Notes under the pieces: model-generated | The model's input: only the letters and a program-made list of their open reading frames with translations | What the model was told of the DNA's origin: nothing | The model's database searches: none | Source: an uncultured bacterium | Lineage (GTDB): Bacteria > Planctomycetota > JAJSAM01 > JAJVHW01 | DNA: 64,000 nucleotides | Reading direction: 5' to 3' | Assembly (NCBI GenBank): GCA_937996235.1 | Contig: CALKVK010000009.1 | Coordinates: 434,001 to 498,000, forward strand | Shown here: positions 1 through 7,925 of the stretch, piece after piece | Layout of the letters: each line of letters begins with the position of its first letter | How positions within the stretch are numbered: the stretch's first letter is position 1 | Made by a program: the position numbers and the translations under genes

Positions 1-1
1 G

Positions 2-2314
2 CAGGCGCGCGCCGTCATCCTGAATCCGGACGAGCTCGGGTGGCCGGACGCCGGCGAGTTCGCGCGCGCGCTCGCCGAGATCCCCGAGCTGCCACCGCTG
101 TTCGAGGCCGCGTTCGGAGACCGCGAGATCACGCTGCAGCGCGCGACGCGCGCCCTCGCCGCGTACGAGCGCACGCTGCTCGCCGGCGACGCGCCGTTCG
201 ACCGCTGGTGGCGCGGCGACTCCGCGGCGCTCGATGCCGCGGCGGAGCGCGGCTACCGCCTCTTCATCGGCAAGGCCGCGTGCGCGCAGTGCCACTCGAT
301 CCGCCAGAGCTACGCGCTCTTCAGCGACGGACGCTTCCACAACACCGGCGCGGGCAAGGGGGAGGGCCAGCGCGACCCGGGGCGCGAGGGCGTGACGCAC
401 GCCCCCGCCGATCGCGGCGCGTTCCGCACGCCCACCCTGCGCAACGTCGCGCTGACGGCGCCGTACATGCACGACGGCTCGCTGGCGACGCTGGCCGAGG
501 TCGTGGACTTCTACGTGGACGGCGGCGGCCCCAACGCGAACCTGTCGCCGCTCGTGCGACCGCTCCAGCTCGACGAAGCGGAGCGCGCGGACCTCGTCGC
601 GTTCCTGCACGCGCTCACGTCGAACGAGCTGCCGACGCTCGAGAGCTGCGACCGCCTGCTCGCCGACGGCCGGCCCGAGGAGGCTCTGAAGGCGTTCCGC
701 GCGGAGCTCGACCGCGATCCCGCGAACGACGCGGCGCGCGCGGGCGTCGCCCGGGCAGCGCTCGCGCTCGACACGCGCGAGGCGCTCGTGGACGCGGAGG
801 CGCTGCTGCGCGAGCGGCTGCGCGAGACGCCGGCTGACGCCGTCGCGGCGCCGCTGCTGCTCCAGCTCGGCCGCGTCTGCGCGCGGCTCGCCGACCACGA
901 GGAGGCGCTGGCGATCGCGCGCGCGGAGGACGCGCTCGCCGCGTGGCGCACGGTGCGCGCGCAGGCCGCTGCGCCGCGCGACGTCGCCTCCGCCGCGCTC
1001 GCAGACGAGATCGCGTGGCTCGAGCGCCTCGGGCGGCGCGACACGGCCGTCGACGTGCTCGAGCCGCTCGCCGCGGATGCGTCGGCGGACGCGGACGGAG
1101 CGCGCCGCCTGCTGCTCGCGAGCGTCCGGTTCCGCCGCGGTTGGCGCGCGTTCACCGACGGCGCACCCGACGACGCCGCCCGCGCCGACCTCGCGCGGGC
1201 CGCGGACCTGCTCGACACGCTCGCGGCCGAGGGGCGGGCGCTCGGCGCCGACGGTCTCCTCTACCGCGCCTACGCGCCCCACTACCTCGGCGACGCGGCG
1301 CGCGCGCGGACCGCGTATCTCGCCGCCGTGCGCGCCGACGAAGCGGTCGCCGAGCGTGCGCTGTCGGGACTGCGCAACCTGCTCGCACGCGAGCTCCCCA
1401 CGTACGAGCACGATCTCGACACGCTCCTCGCCGAGCGCCCCGACTCCCCCGCCGTGCAGTACTTCGTGGGCTGGGAGCGGCTGCGACAGGGTCGGCTCGA
1501 CGAGGCCGAGCACGCGCTGCGGCGCCGCATGGAGCTCGAGACCACCGCGACCGCCGGCCCCCACGTGTACCTCGCGCGGGTGCAGCGCGAGCGCGGCGAC
1601 CGCACGGCCGCCACGGCGCACTACGCGGCGGCACTTGCGCTCGACCCGAACTTCAAGGGCCTCGTCGCGGAGTACGAGGCGTACATCCGCTCGCGTCCGC
1701 TCGACGGCTTCGCGGCCGTCGACGCGCTCGTCGCCGACTACGACCGCTTCCTCGCCGCGAACGAGGACGACGCGCGCTTCCAGTGCCTCGCGCGCAACAA
1801 CCTGGCGTTCCTGCTGCGCGAGGTGGTGTCGAGCTGGATGAGCCGCGGCCCGGCGCGCGTGCAGACGTTCCCGGAAGGCGTGCCGGACGCTGCGCGACAC
1901 CTGCTGCGCACCTGCATGCGCCTCTACGACGAGGCCGTCGCGCTGATCCCTGCGGACGCCGCCGACCTGCCGTTCGCCGAGCGCTGGGTGTACGCGGGCG
2001 TGCTCAACGACACGGGCCTCATGTACCACTACTTCGACGGCGTGCAGGACTTCGCGCGCGCGGAGTCGCTCTACCTGCGCGCGTTCGAGCTCACCCAGGG
2101 CGCGTACCAGGACGCGTACTTCTACAACCTGCAGTTCCTGTACGCCTTCGAGCTCGAAGGCCGCGAGGAGCGCTGGTACGCGCTCGCCGAGGTCGCCAAG
2201 GATGCGATCCTGCGCGAGGACCCGGGCAGCGAGTCCGGCTTCGCACCGGACCCGGTCAAGCGCCGCGCCGCCCTCCGTGACTGGGAGCGCCTCGCGGCCA
2301 CCCTGCGGCGCTGA
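2..2314 (+). CDS. Di-haem cytochrome c peroxidase/MauG-like C-terminal domain fused to TPR region (5' truncated)
   Basis: The reading frame is open from the window edge and ends at TGA, so the N-terminus is missing (770 residues visible). Residues 94-98 read CAQCH, a c-type haem-binding motif. The following YMHDGS (Met about residue 156) matches the distal-ligand region of the second haem domain in the cytochrome c peroxidase/MauG family. The first haem domain presumably lies upstream. From about residue 205 the protein is a long alpha-helical TPR-type region of about 560 residues, with helices such as EEALKAFRAELDRDP. A periplasmic redox enzyme is the likely role; the TPR part could recruit a substrate protein. 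The family call is sure; the substrate is unknown. Confidence 0.85.
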   Translation, partial: QARAVILNPDELGWPDAGEFARALAEIPELPPLFEAAFGDREITLQRATRALAAYERTLLAGDAPFDRWWRGDSAALDAAAERGYRLFIGKAACAQCHSIRQSYALFSDGRFHNTGAGKGEGQRDPGREGVTHAPADRGAFRTPTLRNVALTAPYMHDGSLATLAEVVDFYVDGGGPNANLSPLVRPLQLDEAERADLVAFLHALTSNELPTLESCDRLLADGRPEEALKAFRAELDRDPANDAARAGVARAALALDTREALVDAEALLRERLRETPADAVAAPLLLQLGRVCARLADHEEALAIARAEDALAAWRTVRAQAAAPRDVASAALADEIAWLERLGRRDTAVDVLEPLAADASADADGARRLLLASVRFRRGWRAFTDGAPDDAARADLARAADLLDTLAAEGRALGADGLLYRAYAPHYLGDAARARTAYLAAVRADEAVAERALSGLRNLLARELPTYEHDLDTLLAERPDSPAVQYFVGWERLRQGRLDEAEHALRRRMELETTATAGPHVYLARVQRERGDRTAATAHYAAALALDPNFKGLVAEYEAYIRSRPLDGFAAVDALVADYDRFLAANEDDARFQCLARNNLAFLLREVVSSWMSRGPARVQTFPEGVPDAARHLLRTCMRLYDEAVALIPADAADLPFAERWVYAGVLNDTGLMYHYFDGVQDFARAESLYLRAFELTQGAYQDAYFYNLQFLYAFELEGREERWYALAEVAKDAILREDPGSESGFAPDPVKRRAALRDWERLAATLRR

Positions 2315-2377
2315 GCGGCGCGGCGCGACGCCGCGCCCTCCGACGATCGTGGATCACGGGGACTACGCCGAGGCGCT

Positions 2378-2525
2378 GGCTGGGAGCCTGTCCGAGGAAC
2401 CCGTCGAGGACCGGCTTCGTCCAGGTGCGACGAACGGCGTGCCTGGGCGGAACAACCGCTGCGAAGCGGCTCGCGACGTGGCTCGCTCACCGGTTCCGAC
2501 GAGTTTCTCGGACAGGCTCCTAGCC
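2378..2525. repeat. MITE-like element with long terminal inverted repeats
   Basis: Two arms of about 36 bases, 2378-2414 and 2490-2525, are near-perfect inverted copies. Both read GGCT(A/G)GGAGCCTGTCCGAG followed by (A/G)AAC(C/T)CGTCG on their own strand. They flank about 75 bases with no coding potential. No transposase is present and no clear target duplication was seen outside the arms. Size and layout fit a non-autonomous miniature transposable element or a dispersed palindromic repeat. Only one copy occurs in this window. Confidence 0.55.
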
Positions 2526-2561
2526 CGACCTTCTCACGACGACTCGCACACCTGAGCGGTC

Positions 2562-2808
2562 CAGCGCGCCGCGCGCTGCGTTGCCTCCCCTCCGCTTCGG
2601 CCTTCGGCCTACGCTCCGCGTTCGCTCGTCTCGGAGGCTCCGCAGGAGCCTCCTCGTGCGGCTCCGCCGCACCCTCGCTCACTCTGCGACGCCACGGCGT
2701 CGCGATCGCCTCGGCGCCTTGCTCGCGACGCTCTGTCCTCGCTCAGGACGTCGCCCGCGGCGCGCTCCGTGCTCGCCGCGGGCAGGCCGAGACTCGCTTG
2801 CGCCGAGG
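2562..2808. other. Run of consecutive perfect hairpins in the maeB upstream region
   Basis: Seven perfect stem-loops follow one another: 2562-2578, 2599-2609, 2633-2653 (9-bp stem, 3-nt loop), 2656-2672 (7-bp, 3-nt loop), 2686-2703, 2735-2749 and 2753-2783 (10-bp stem). A ninefold stem, 2709-2717 with 2800-2808, encloses the last two. Spacers between stems repeat the word TCGCT. No U-tract follows any stem, so this is not a simple terminator. Apart from this run and the inverted-repeat element, the gap 2315-2898 holds only the maeB start signals: a possible -10 TAGGAT at 2850-2855 and an AGGAGA ribosome site at 2888-2893. Confidence 0.6.
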
Positions 2809-2898
2809 TCATCGTCACGAAGTGCACGAGCCTCGTGAGAAGGCCGGGCTAGGATCACGAGCGGTCGATCCACTGCACGCACACCGCAGGAGACTCCC

Positions 2899-5166
2899 AT
2901 GGCGCGCAACATCGAGCGGGACGCACTCGAGTACCACGAGGGCCACCGGCCCGGCAAGGTGGAGGTCCGGCCGTCGAAGCCCTGCGTCACGCAGCGCGAC
3001 CTCTCGCTCGCGTACTCGCCCGGCGTCGCGGTGCCCTGTCTCGCCATCGCGAAGGAGCCGCTCGACGCCTTCAAGTACACGGCGCGCGGCAACCTGGTCG
3101 GCGTGATCTCGAACGGCACCGCGGTGCTCGGCCTCGGCGACATCGGCCCGCTCGCCGGCAAGCCGGTGATGGAGGGCAAGGGCGTCCTCTTCAAGAAGTT
3201 CGCCGACATCGACGTGTTCGACATCGAGATCGCCGAGAACGAGGTCGACGCGTTCTGCGAGACGGTGCGGCGGCTCGAGCCGACGTTCGGGGGCATCAAC
3301 CTCGAGGACATCAAGGCGCCGGAGTGCTTCCACATCGAGCGCCGCCTCAAGGAGCAGATGAACATCCCCGTCTTCCACGACGACCAGCACGGCACGGCGA
3401 TCATCTCGACGGCCGCGGTGCTGAACGTCCTCGAGATGGTGGACAAGAAGATCGAGGACCTGGTGGTCGTCGTCGCGGGCGCCGGCGCCGCGGGCATCGC
3501 GTGCGCGGAGATGCTGATCAACGCGGGAGCGCGCCGCGAGAACATCTTCATGACCGACAGTCAGGGCGTCATCACGACGCGCCGCGACCGCGGGATGAAC
3601 GAGTTCAAGGCGCGTTTCGCGCAGGACACCGACAAGGAGTCGCTCGAGGACGCGCTCGTGGGCGCCGACGTCTTCCTCGGCCTCTCGAAGGCGAACACCG
3701 TCTCGAAGGAGATGGTGCGCTCGATGAACCGCGACCCGATCGTGCTCGCGATGGCGAATCCGGACCCGGAGATCACGTTCGAGGACGCCCACGCCGCGCG
3801 CACGGACGTGATCTTCGGCTCGGGCCGCAGCGACTACCCGAACCAGGTGAACAACGTCCTCGGCTTCCCCTTCATCTTCCGCGGCGCGCTCGACGTGCGC
3901 GCGCGCGTCATCAACGAGGAGATGAAGATGGCCGCCGCGCGCGCGCTCGCCGAGCTCGCGAAGCAGGACGTGCCCGAGTCCGTGCGCCGCGCCTACGGCG
4001 GCCAGGAGATCACGTTCGGGCGCGAGTACATCATCCCGAAGCCGTTCGACCCGCGCGTGCTCACCTGGGTTGCTCCGGCCGTCGCGAAGGCGGCCTGCGA
4101 CACGGGTGTCGCCCAGGCCCCGATCACGGACTGGGACGCGTACCGCGAGCGCCTCGCGGCGCGCATCAGCCGCGGCCGCGAGGCGATGCGCACGATCATC
4201 CAGAAGGCGCGCCGCCGCGCCGCGCGCGTCGTGTTCCCGGAGGCCGAGGAGGAGAAGGTCCTGCGCGCCTGCGAGATCCTGAGCGGCGAGGGCATCGCGC
4301 GTCCGGTGCTCGTCGGCAACGGCGCCGCGATCCGCGCGCGCATCGAGGAGCTCGGCATCGAGCTGCCCAACGCGGAGATCGTGGACGTCGCCACGAGCGC
4401 CGACCTCGGCGCCATGGCGGACGAACTGTGGGCCGTGCGCCAGCGCAAGGGCGTCACGCCGCGCAAGGCGCACCGCATGGTGCGCGAGCCCTTGCACTAC
4501 GGCCTGATGATGGTGCGGCGCGGCGCCGCCGACGGTCTCGTGTGCGGGCTGAACCGCAGCTATCCGGAGACCATCCGGCCCGCGCTGCAGATCCTCGGGC
4601 TCGCTCCGGGTGCGCGCCGCGTGTGCGGCATGTACATGCTCGCGCTCGAGCGCAAGGCGCTGTTCTTCGCCGACGCGACCGTGAACATCGAGCCCGACGC
4701 CGAGACGCTCGCCGAGATCGCGGTCGCCGTGGGCCGCTCGGTGCGCGAGTACTTCGCGACGGAGCCGCGCATCGCGGTGCTGTCGTTCTCGAACTTCGGC
4801 TCGGTCGAACACCGCCAGAGCGTCCGCGCCAAGGAGGCCGTGCGCCTCGCGCGGCTCGCCGACCCGTCGCTCGTCATCGACGGCGAGATGCAGGCCGACA
4901 CGGCGCTCGTCCCGGAGATCGCCGAGCAGGCGTTCCCGATGAGCGCGATCCGCGGCGACGCCAACGTGCTCGTCTTCCCGGACCTGCAGGCGGGCAACAT
5001 CGCCTACAAGCTCGTCCAGCACCTGGCGGGCGCGGCGGTGATCGGCCCGGTGCTGCTCGGGCTGGCGTCGCCGGCGAACGTGCTCAACCACTACTCGTCG
5101 GTCGACGAGATCGTGAACATCACCGCGATCACGGTGCTGCAGGCGCGGCAGCGTGCGGAGCGCTGA
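2899..5166 (+). CDS. maeB: NADP-dependent malic enzyme with C-terminal phosphotransacetylase-like domain
   Basis: Oxidatively decarboxylates malate to pyruvate with NADP, linking the TCA cycle to pyruvate and NADPH. The 755-residue length is that of MaeB-type fusion enzymes. The N-terminal catalytic half has the VFHDDQHGTA metal/substrate segment and the Rossmann motif AGAGAAG. From about residue 430 a phosphate acetyl/butyryltransferase-like domain begins (RVVFPEAEEEKVLRACEIL), which in this family is regulatory and not catalytic. The ATG start has AGGAGA six bases upstream. The small lipoprotein downstream begins three bases after the stop, so the two may be co-transcribed. Confidence 0.95.
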   Translation: MARNIERDALEYHEGHRPGKVEVRPSKPCVTQRDLSLAYSPGVAVPCLAIAKEPLDAFKYTARGNLVGVISNGTAVLGLGDIGPLAGKPVMEGKGVLFKKFADIDVFDIEIAENEVDAFCETVRRLEPTFGGINLEDIKAPECFHIERRLKEQMNIPVFHDDQHGTAIISTAAVLNVLEMVDKKIEDLVVVVAGAGAAGIACAEMLINAGARRENIFMTDSQGVITTRRDRGMNEFKARFAQDTDKESLEDALVGADVFLGLSKANTVSKEMVRSMNRDPIVLAMANPDPEITFEDAHAARTDVIFGSGRSDYPNQVNNVLGFPFIFRGALDVRARVINEEMKMAAARALAELAKQDVPESVRRAYGGQEITFGREYIIPKPFDPRVLTWVAPAVAKAACDTGVAQAPITDWDAYRERLAARISRGREAMRTIIQKARRRAARVVFPEAEEEKVLRACEILSGEGIARPVLVGNGAAIRARIEELGIELPNAEIVDVATSADLGAMADELWAVRQRKGVTPRKAHRMVREPLHYGLMMVRRGAADGLVCGLNRSYPETIRPALQILGLAPGARRVCGMYMLALERKALFFADATVNIEPDAETLAEIAVAVGRSVREYFATEPRIAVLSFSNFGSVEHRQSVRAKEAVRLARLADPSLVIDGEMQADTALVPEIAEQAFPMSAIRGDANVLVFPDLQAGNIAYKLVQHLAGAAVIGPVLLGLASPANVLNHYSSVDEIVNITAITVLQARQRAER

Positions 5167-5169
5167 GCG

Positions 5170-5625
5170 GTGCGCGTGCGCCGTCTCGCCCTGAGCGTGC
5201 TCTTGCCCGTTCTCGCGGGGTGTCAGTCGGCGTACGTCCTCGACCACGAGGCCCGCGAGCTCGTGCAGACCGAGGTCGTGGTGCGCAGCGCGCCGGAGGG
5301 CGCCGAGATCCGCTTCGACGGGCGGTCGTTCGGCCCCGCGCCTCTGCGCATGCCGATCGAGTACGACCACACGGAGCAGCTCTACCTGCGCCAGACGAAC
5401 TTCGGCGCCGACATGCGCGAGGGCATGAGCGGTCTGACGACCGTGCTCACGTTCCCGGTCTGGGCCGTCGCGTCGCTCTTCCACCACAAGGAGGAGCTGC
5501 GCCGGCACGTGTACGGACGCAACGAGTTCGCGGTGACGGCGTCGCTGCCCGGCCGCCCCGTCGCGGAGCGGCGCGTGAAACTCGAGGGCGAGGACGTCGT
5601 CGAGGTCGAGCTCGAACTGCGCTGA
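5170..5625 (+). CDS. Small lipoprotein with PEGA-like domain
   Basis: A 151-residue protein with a GTG start three bases after the maeB stop. The N-terminus RVRRLALSVLLPVLAGC is a classical lipoprotein signal with lipobox LAGC, so the mature protein should be anchored to a membrane. After the Cys, the stretch VVVRSAPEGAEIRFDGRSFG resembles a PEGA-type beta domain (SxPxGAxVxxDGxxxG). A short hydrophobic stretch, VLTFPVWAVASLF, lies near residues 90-105. Function unknown; no enzymatic motif seen. Confidence 0.75.
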   Translation: MRVRRLALSVLLPVLAGCQSAYVLDHEARELVQTEVVVRSAPEGAEIRFDGRSFGPAPLRMPIEYDHTEQLYLRQTNFGADMREGMSGLTTVLTFPVWAVASLFHHKEELRRHVYGRNEFAVTASLPGRPVAERRVKLEGEDVVEVELELR

Positions 5626-5640
5626 GCGCCGCGCTCAGCG
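5620..5640. terminator. Palindrome between convergent genes, containing both stop codons
   Basis: CGCTGAGCG-CCG-CGCTCAGCG forms a perfect 9-bp stem with a 3-nt loop. Each arm contains the stop codon of one of the two convergent genes (TGA on plus, TCA read as TGA on minus). It may serve as a bidirectional terminator hairpin, although no T-tract is present. Confidence 0.5.
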
Positions 5641-6441
5641 ATAGCGCTTCGACGCGGTCTCGAGGAAGCGGCGCTCCTCGGCGCTGAGCGCTCCGATGCC
5701 GTCGCGGGCGATCTTCTCGAGCAGCGCGTCCACGCGCGCGCGCTCGGCGTGCGGTGCGTCGGACGGTGCCGCGCGCTGCGCGGCGCGGCGGCGCCCGAAC
5801 GTCGGCAGCCTCGGCCACACGCCCGCGAAGTGCACGAGCACGCCGTACGCGGCGCCGCCCAGGTGCGCGCCGTGCGCGATGCCGTCGCGCGGCACTCCCA
5901 CGCCCCACAGGTCGCCGGCGACGTAGAGCACGGCGAGGAGCCACAGGGGCACGCTGACCGGCAGCAGGAAGAGCCCGATCGGGAAGCGCGGCTGGCGCAG
6001 CGCGGCGAACACGACGAACGCCATCAGCACGCCCGACGCGCCGACGACGGACGGCGCCACGCCGCCGAAGACCGGCCCCGCCGCGAGATGCCCCACACCC
6101 GCGGCGACGGCGGACCAGACGGCCATCCGCGCGTACTCGCGCGGCGGGAGCAGTCCCTCGGCGAGGCCGCCGAAGACCCAGATGCCGAAGCAGTTCCAGA
6201 CGAGGTGCTGGATGCCCTGGTGGACGACGGCGTACGTGACGAGCGTCCAGACGCGGCCGTGGAGCAGCGCGTCGCGCGAGAGCGCGAGCCAGCGCGCCGC
6301 GTCCACGCCGCCGAACGCGTCGAGCCCGCGCTCGGCGAGCCACGCGACGACGAGGACGACGACGATGCGCGCGGTCCACGAGGTGGCCGACCACGCGCCC
6401 TCGGGCGCACGCCGCATGTAGTCGCGGTCGCGCAGTCCCAC
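5635..6441 (-). CDS. Rhomboid-family intramembrane serine protease
   Basis: A 268-residue polytopic protein. The rhomboid marks are HLVWNCFGIWVFG (residues 79-91, H-x3-N), the catalytic serine in VGASGVLMA (Ser136) and the catalytic histidine segment AHGAHLGGAAYG (residues 189-200). Six or so hydrophobic segments lie between residues 23 and 205, followed by a soluble Arg/Ala-rich tail of about 60 residues. It would cleave transmembrane segments of partner proteins; substrates are unknown. It starts four bases after the hpt stop, as the last gene of the fhs-folD-hpt run. An internal ATG at residue 9 is an alternative start. Confidence 0.92.
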   Translation of the reverse strand: MGLRDRDYMRRAPEGAWSATSWTARIVVVLVVAWLAERGLDAFGGVDAARWLALSRDALLHGRVWTLVTYAVVHQGIQHLVWNCFGIWVFGGLAEGLLPPREYARMAVWSAVAAGVGHLAAGPVFGGVAPSVVGASGVLMAFVVFAALRQPRFPIGLFLLPVSVPLWLLAVLYVAGDLWGVGVPRDGIAHGAHLGGAAYGVLVHFAGVWPRLPTFGRRRAAQRAAPSDAPHAERARVDALLEKIARDGIGALSAEERRFLETASKRYR

Positions 6442-6445
6442 GCGG

Positions 6446-6982
6446 CTACTCGACGGCCGAGCGGGGCACGCCGACGTACGGCAGGTTGCGGTAGCGCTCG
6501 CCGACGTCGAGGCCGTAGCCGACGAGGAACGCGTCGCCTTCCACCGTGAAGCCCGTGAACTCGACGTCGACCGGCACGCGGCGCCGCGCGGGCTTGTCGA
6601 GGAAGGCGCAGACGCGCACGCTGGCGGCGCCGCGCGCCACGAGCTCCGCGCGCACCGCGGCGATCGTCTGGCCGGTGTCGACGATGTCCTCGACGACGAG
6701 CACGTGCCGCCCCGTCCAGTCCACCTCGCCGCCCAGCTCGAAGCGCGGTGCGCCCGCGGGCTGCGTGCCGGCCCCGTACGAGCGCGCCCGGATGAACACG
6801 ATCTCCACGTGCTCGACGAGGTGGCGCACGAGGTCCGCGGCGAAGATGAACGCGCCGCCCAGGTTGACCGCCACGGTCACGTCCTGCTCGCGGTAGACGC
6901 CCACCACCTGGGCGGCGAGCTCCTTGACGCGCTCCGCGATCTGCTCGCGCGTGAACAGGATCTGCGCGATGTCCGGGTGCAT
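6446..6982 (-). CDS. hpt: Hypoxanthine phosphoribosyltransferase
   Basis: Salvages hypoxanthine and guanine to IMP and GMP using PRPP. The 178-residue length is usual for bacterial HPRT. The PRPP-binding loop is VLVVEDIVDTGQTI, the diagnostic type I phosphoribosyltransferase motif. FIRARSYG precedes the flexible loop, and VGYGLDVGERYRNLPYVG is the C-terminal purine-contact region. It sits 33 bases downstream of folD in a one-carbon/purine cluster, which suits a nucleotide-metabolism operon. Confidence 0.95.
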   Translation of the reverse strand: MHPDIAQILFTREQIAERVKELAAQVVGVYREQDVTVAVNLGGAFIFAADLVRHLVEHVEIVFIRARSYGAGTQPAGAPRFELGGEVDWTGRHVLVVEDIVDTGQTIAAVRAELVARGAASVRVCAFLDKPARRRVPVDVEFTGFTVEGDAFLVGYGLDVGERYRNLPYVGVPRSAVE

Positions 6983-7015
6983 GCGCGAAAGTCTACCCGG
7001 CTCCCGTGCGCCGCC

Positions 7016-7888
7016 TCAGGCCGAGCGGGCGGCCGCGCGGAGCGTGTTGGCGAGCAGCATCGCGATGGTCATGGGCCCGACGCCGCCCGGCACGGGCGTG
7101 AGCGCCCCTGCGACCTCGCGGGCGGCGTCGAAGTCCACGTCGCCGACGAGCCGCTTGCCCCCCGGCTTCGCCGGGTCGTCGATGACGTTCGTGCCCACGT
7201 CGATGACCGTCGCGCCCGGCCGGATCCAGTCGCCCTTGACGAAGTGCGCCCGCCCGATCGCCGCGACCAGGATGTCCGCGCTGCGGCAGACGTCGGCCAC
7301 GTCGCGCGTGCGCGAGTGGCAGACCGTCACGGTGGCGTTGCGGTCGATCAGGAGCAGCGCGACGGGCATGCCGACGATGTTCGAGCGGCCGAGCACGACG
7401 GCGTTCGCGCCGGCGATCTGCGTGCCGCTGCGCACGAGCAGCTCGATGACGCCGTTCGGCGTGCACGGCACGAAGTCGGGCTCGCGGCCCTTCATCGCGA
7501 GGGCCCCGATGTTGAGCGGATGGAAGCCGTCCACGTCCTTCGCGAGCGGCACGGCGTCGAGCACGCGCCGCTCGTCGATGTGCTTCGGCAGCGGGAGCTG
7601 GACCAGGATGCCGTGGACCGCGGGGTCGTCCGCCAGCCGCTGCACGAGCGCCAGCACCTCGGCCTCGCTCGCGCTCGCCGGGAGCTCGTTGTGGTGGCTC
7701 TCGATGCCGACCTCGGCGCACATCTTGCGCTTCATGCCGACGTACTTGTGCGACGCCGGATCGTCGCCCACGAGCACCGTCGCGAGTCCGGGCACGATGC
7801 CGCGACCGCGCAGGTCGGCGACGCCCGCCGCCACCTCCGCGCGGATGTCCGCCGCGATCGCCTTGCCGTCGATGAGCTTCGCCGTCAT
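7016..7888 (-). CDS. folD: Bifunctional methylenetetrahydrofolate dehydrogenase/cyclohydrolase
   Basis: Interconverts 5,10-methylene-THF and 10-formyl-THF in the cytoplasm. The 290 residues include the catalytic Tyr/Lys region YVGMKRKMCAEVG, the segment VQLPLPKHID, the NADP-binding LGRSNIVGMP and the family's C-terminal signature PGGVGPMTIAML. The ATG has GGGAGGA upstream. It lies 37 bases after fhs, whose product makes its 10-formyl-THF substrate, so the pair completes the THF one-carbon branch. Confidence 0.97.
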   Translation of the reverse strand: MTAKLIDGKAIAADIRAEVAAGVADLRGRGIVPGLATVLVGDDPASHKYVGMKRKMCAEVGIESHHNELPASASEAEVLALVQRLADDPAVHGILVQLPLPKHIDERRVLDAVPLAKDVDGFHPLNIGALAMKGREPDFVPCTPNGVIELLVRSGTQIAGANAVVLGRSNIVGMPVALLLIDRNATVTVCHSRTRDVADVCRSADILVAAIGRAHFVKGDWIRPGATVIDVGTNVIDDPAKPGGKRLVGDVDFDAAREVAGALTPVPGGVGPMTIAMLLANTLRAAARSA

Positions 7889-7925
7889 CCGATCCTCCCG
7901 CAGTCAGGCCGCCTGAAGCCTGCGA

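Noticed and set aside
2202..2555. 117-codon plus-strand frame after the peroxidase-TPR gene
   Set aside because: It overlaps the end of the previous gene and runs through the inverted-repeat element; composition does not look coding.
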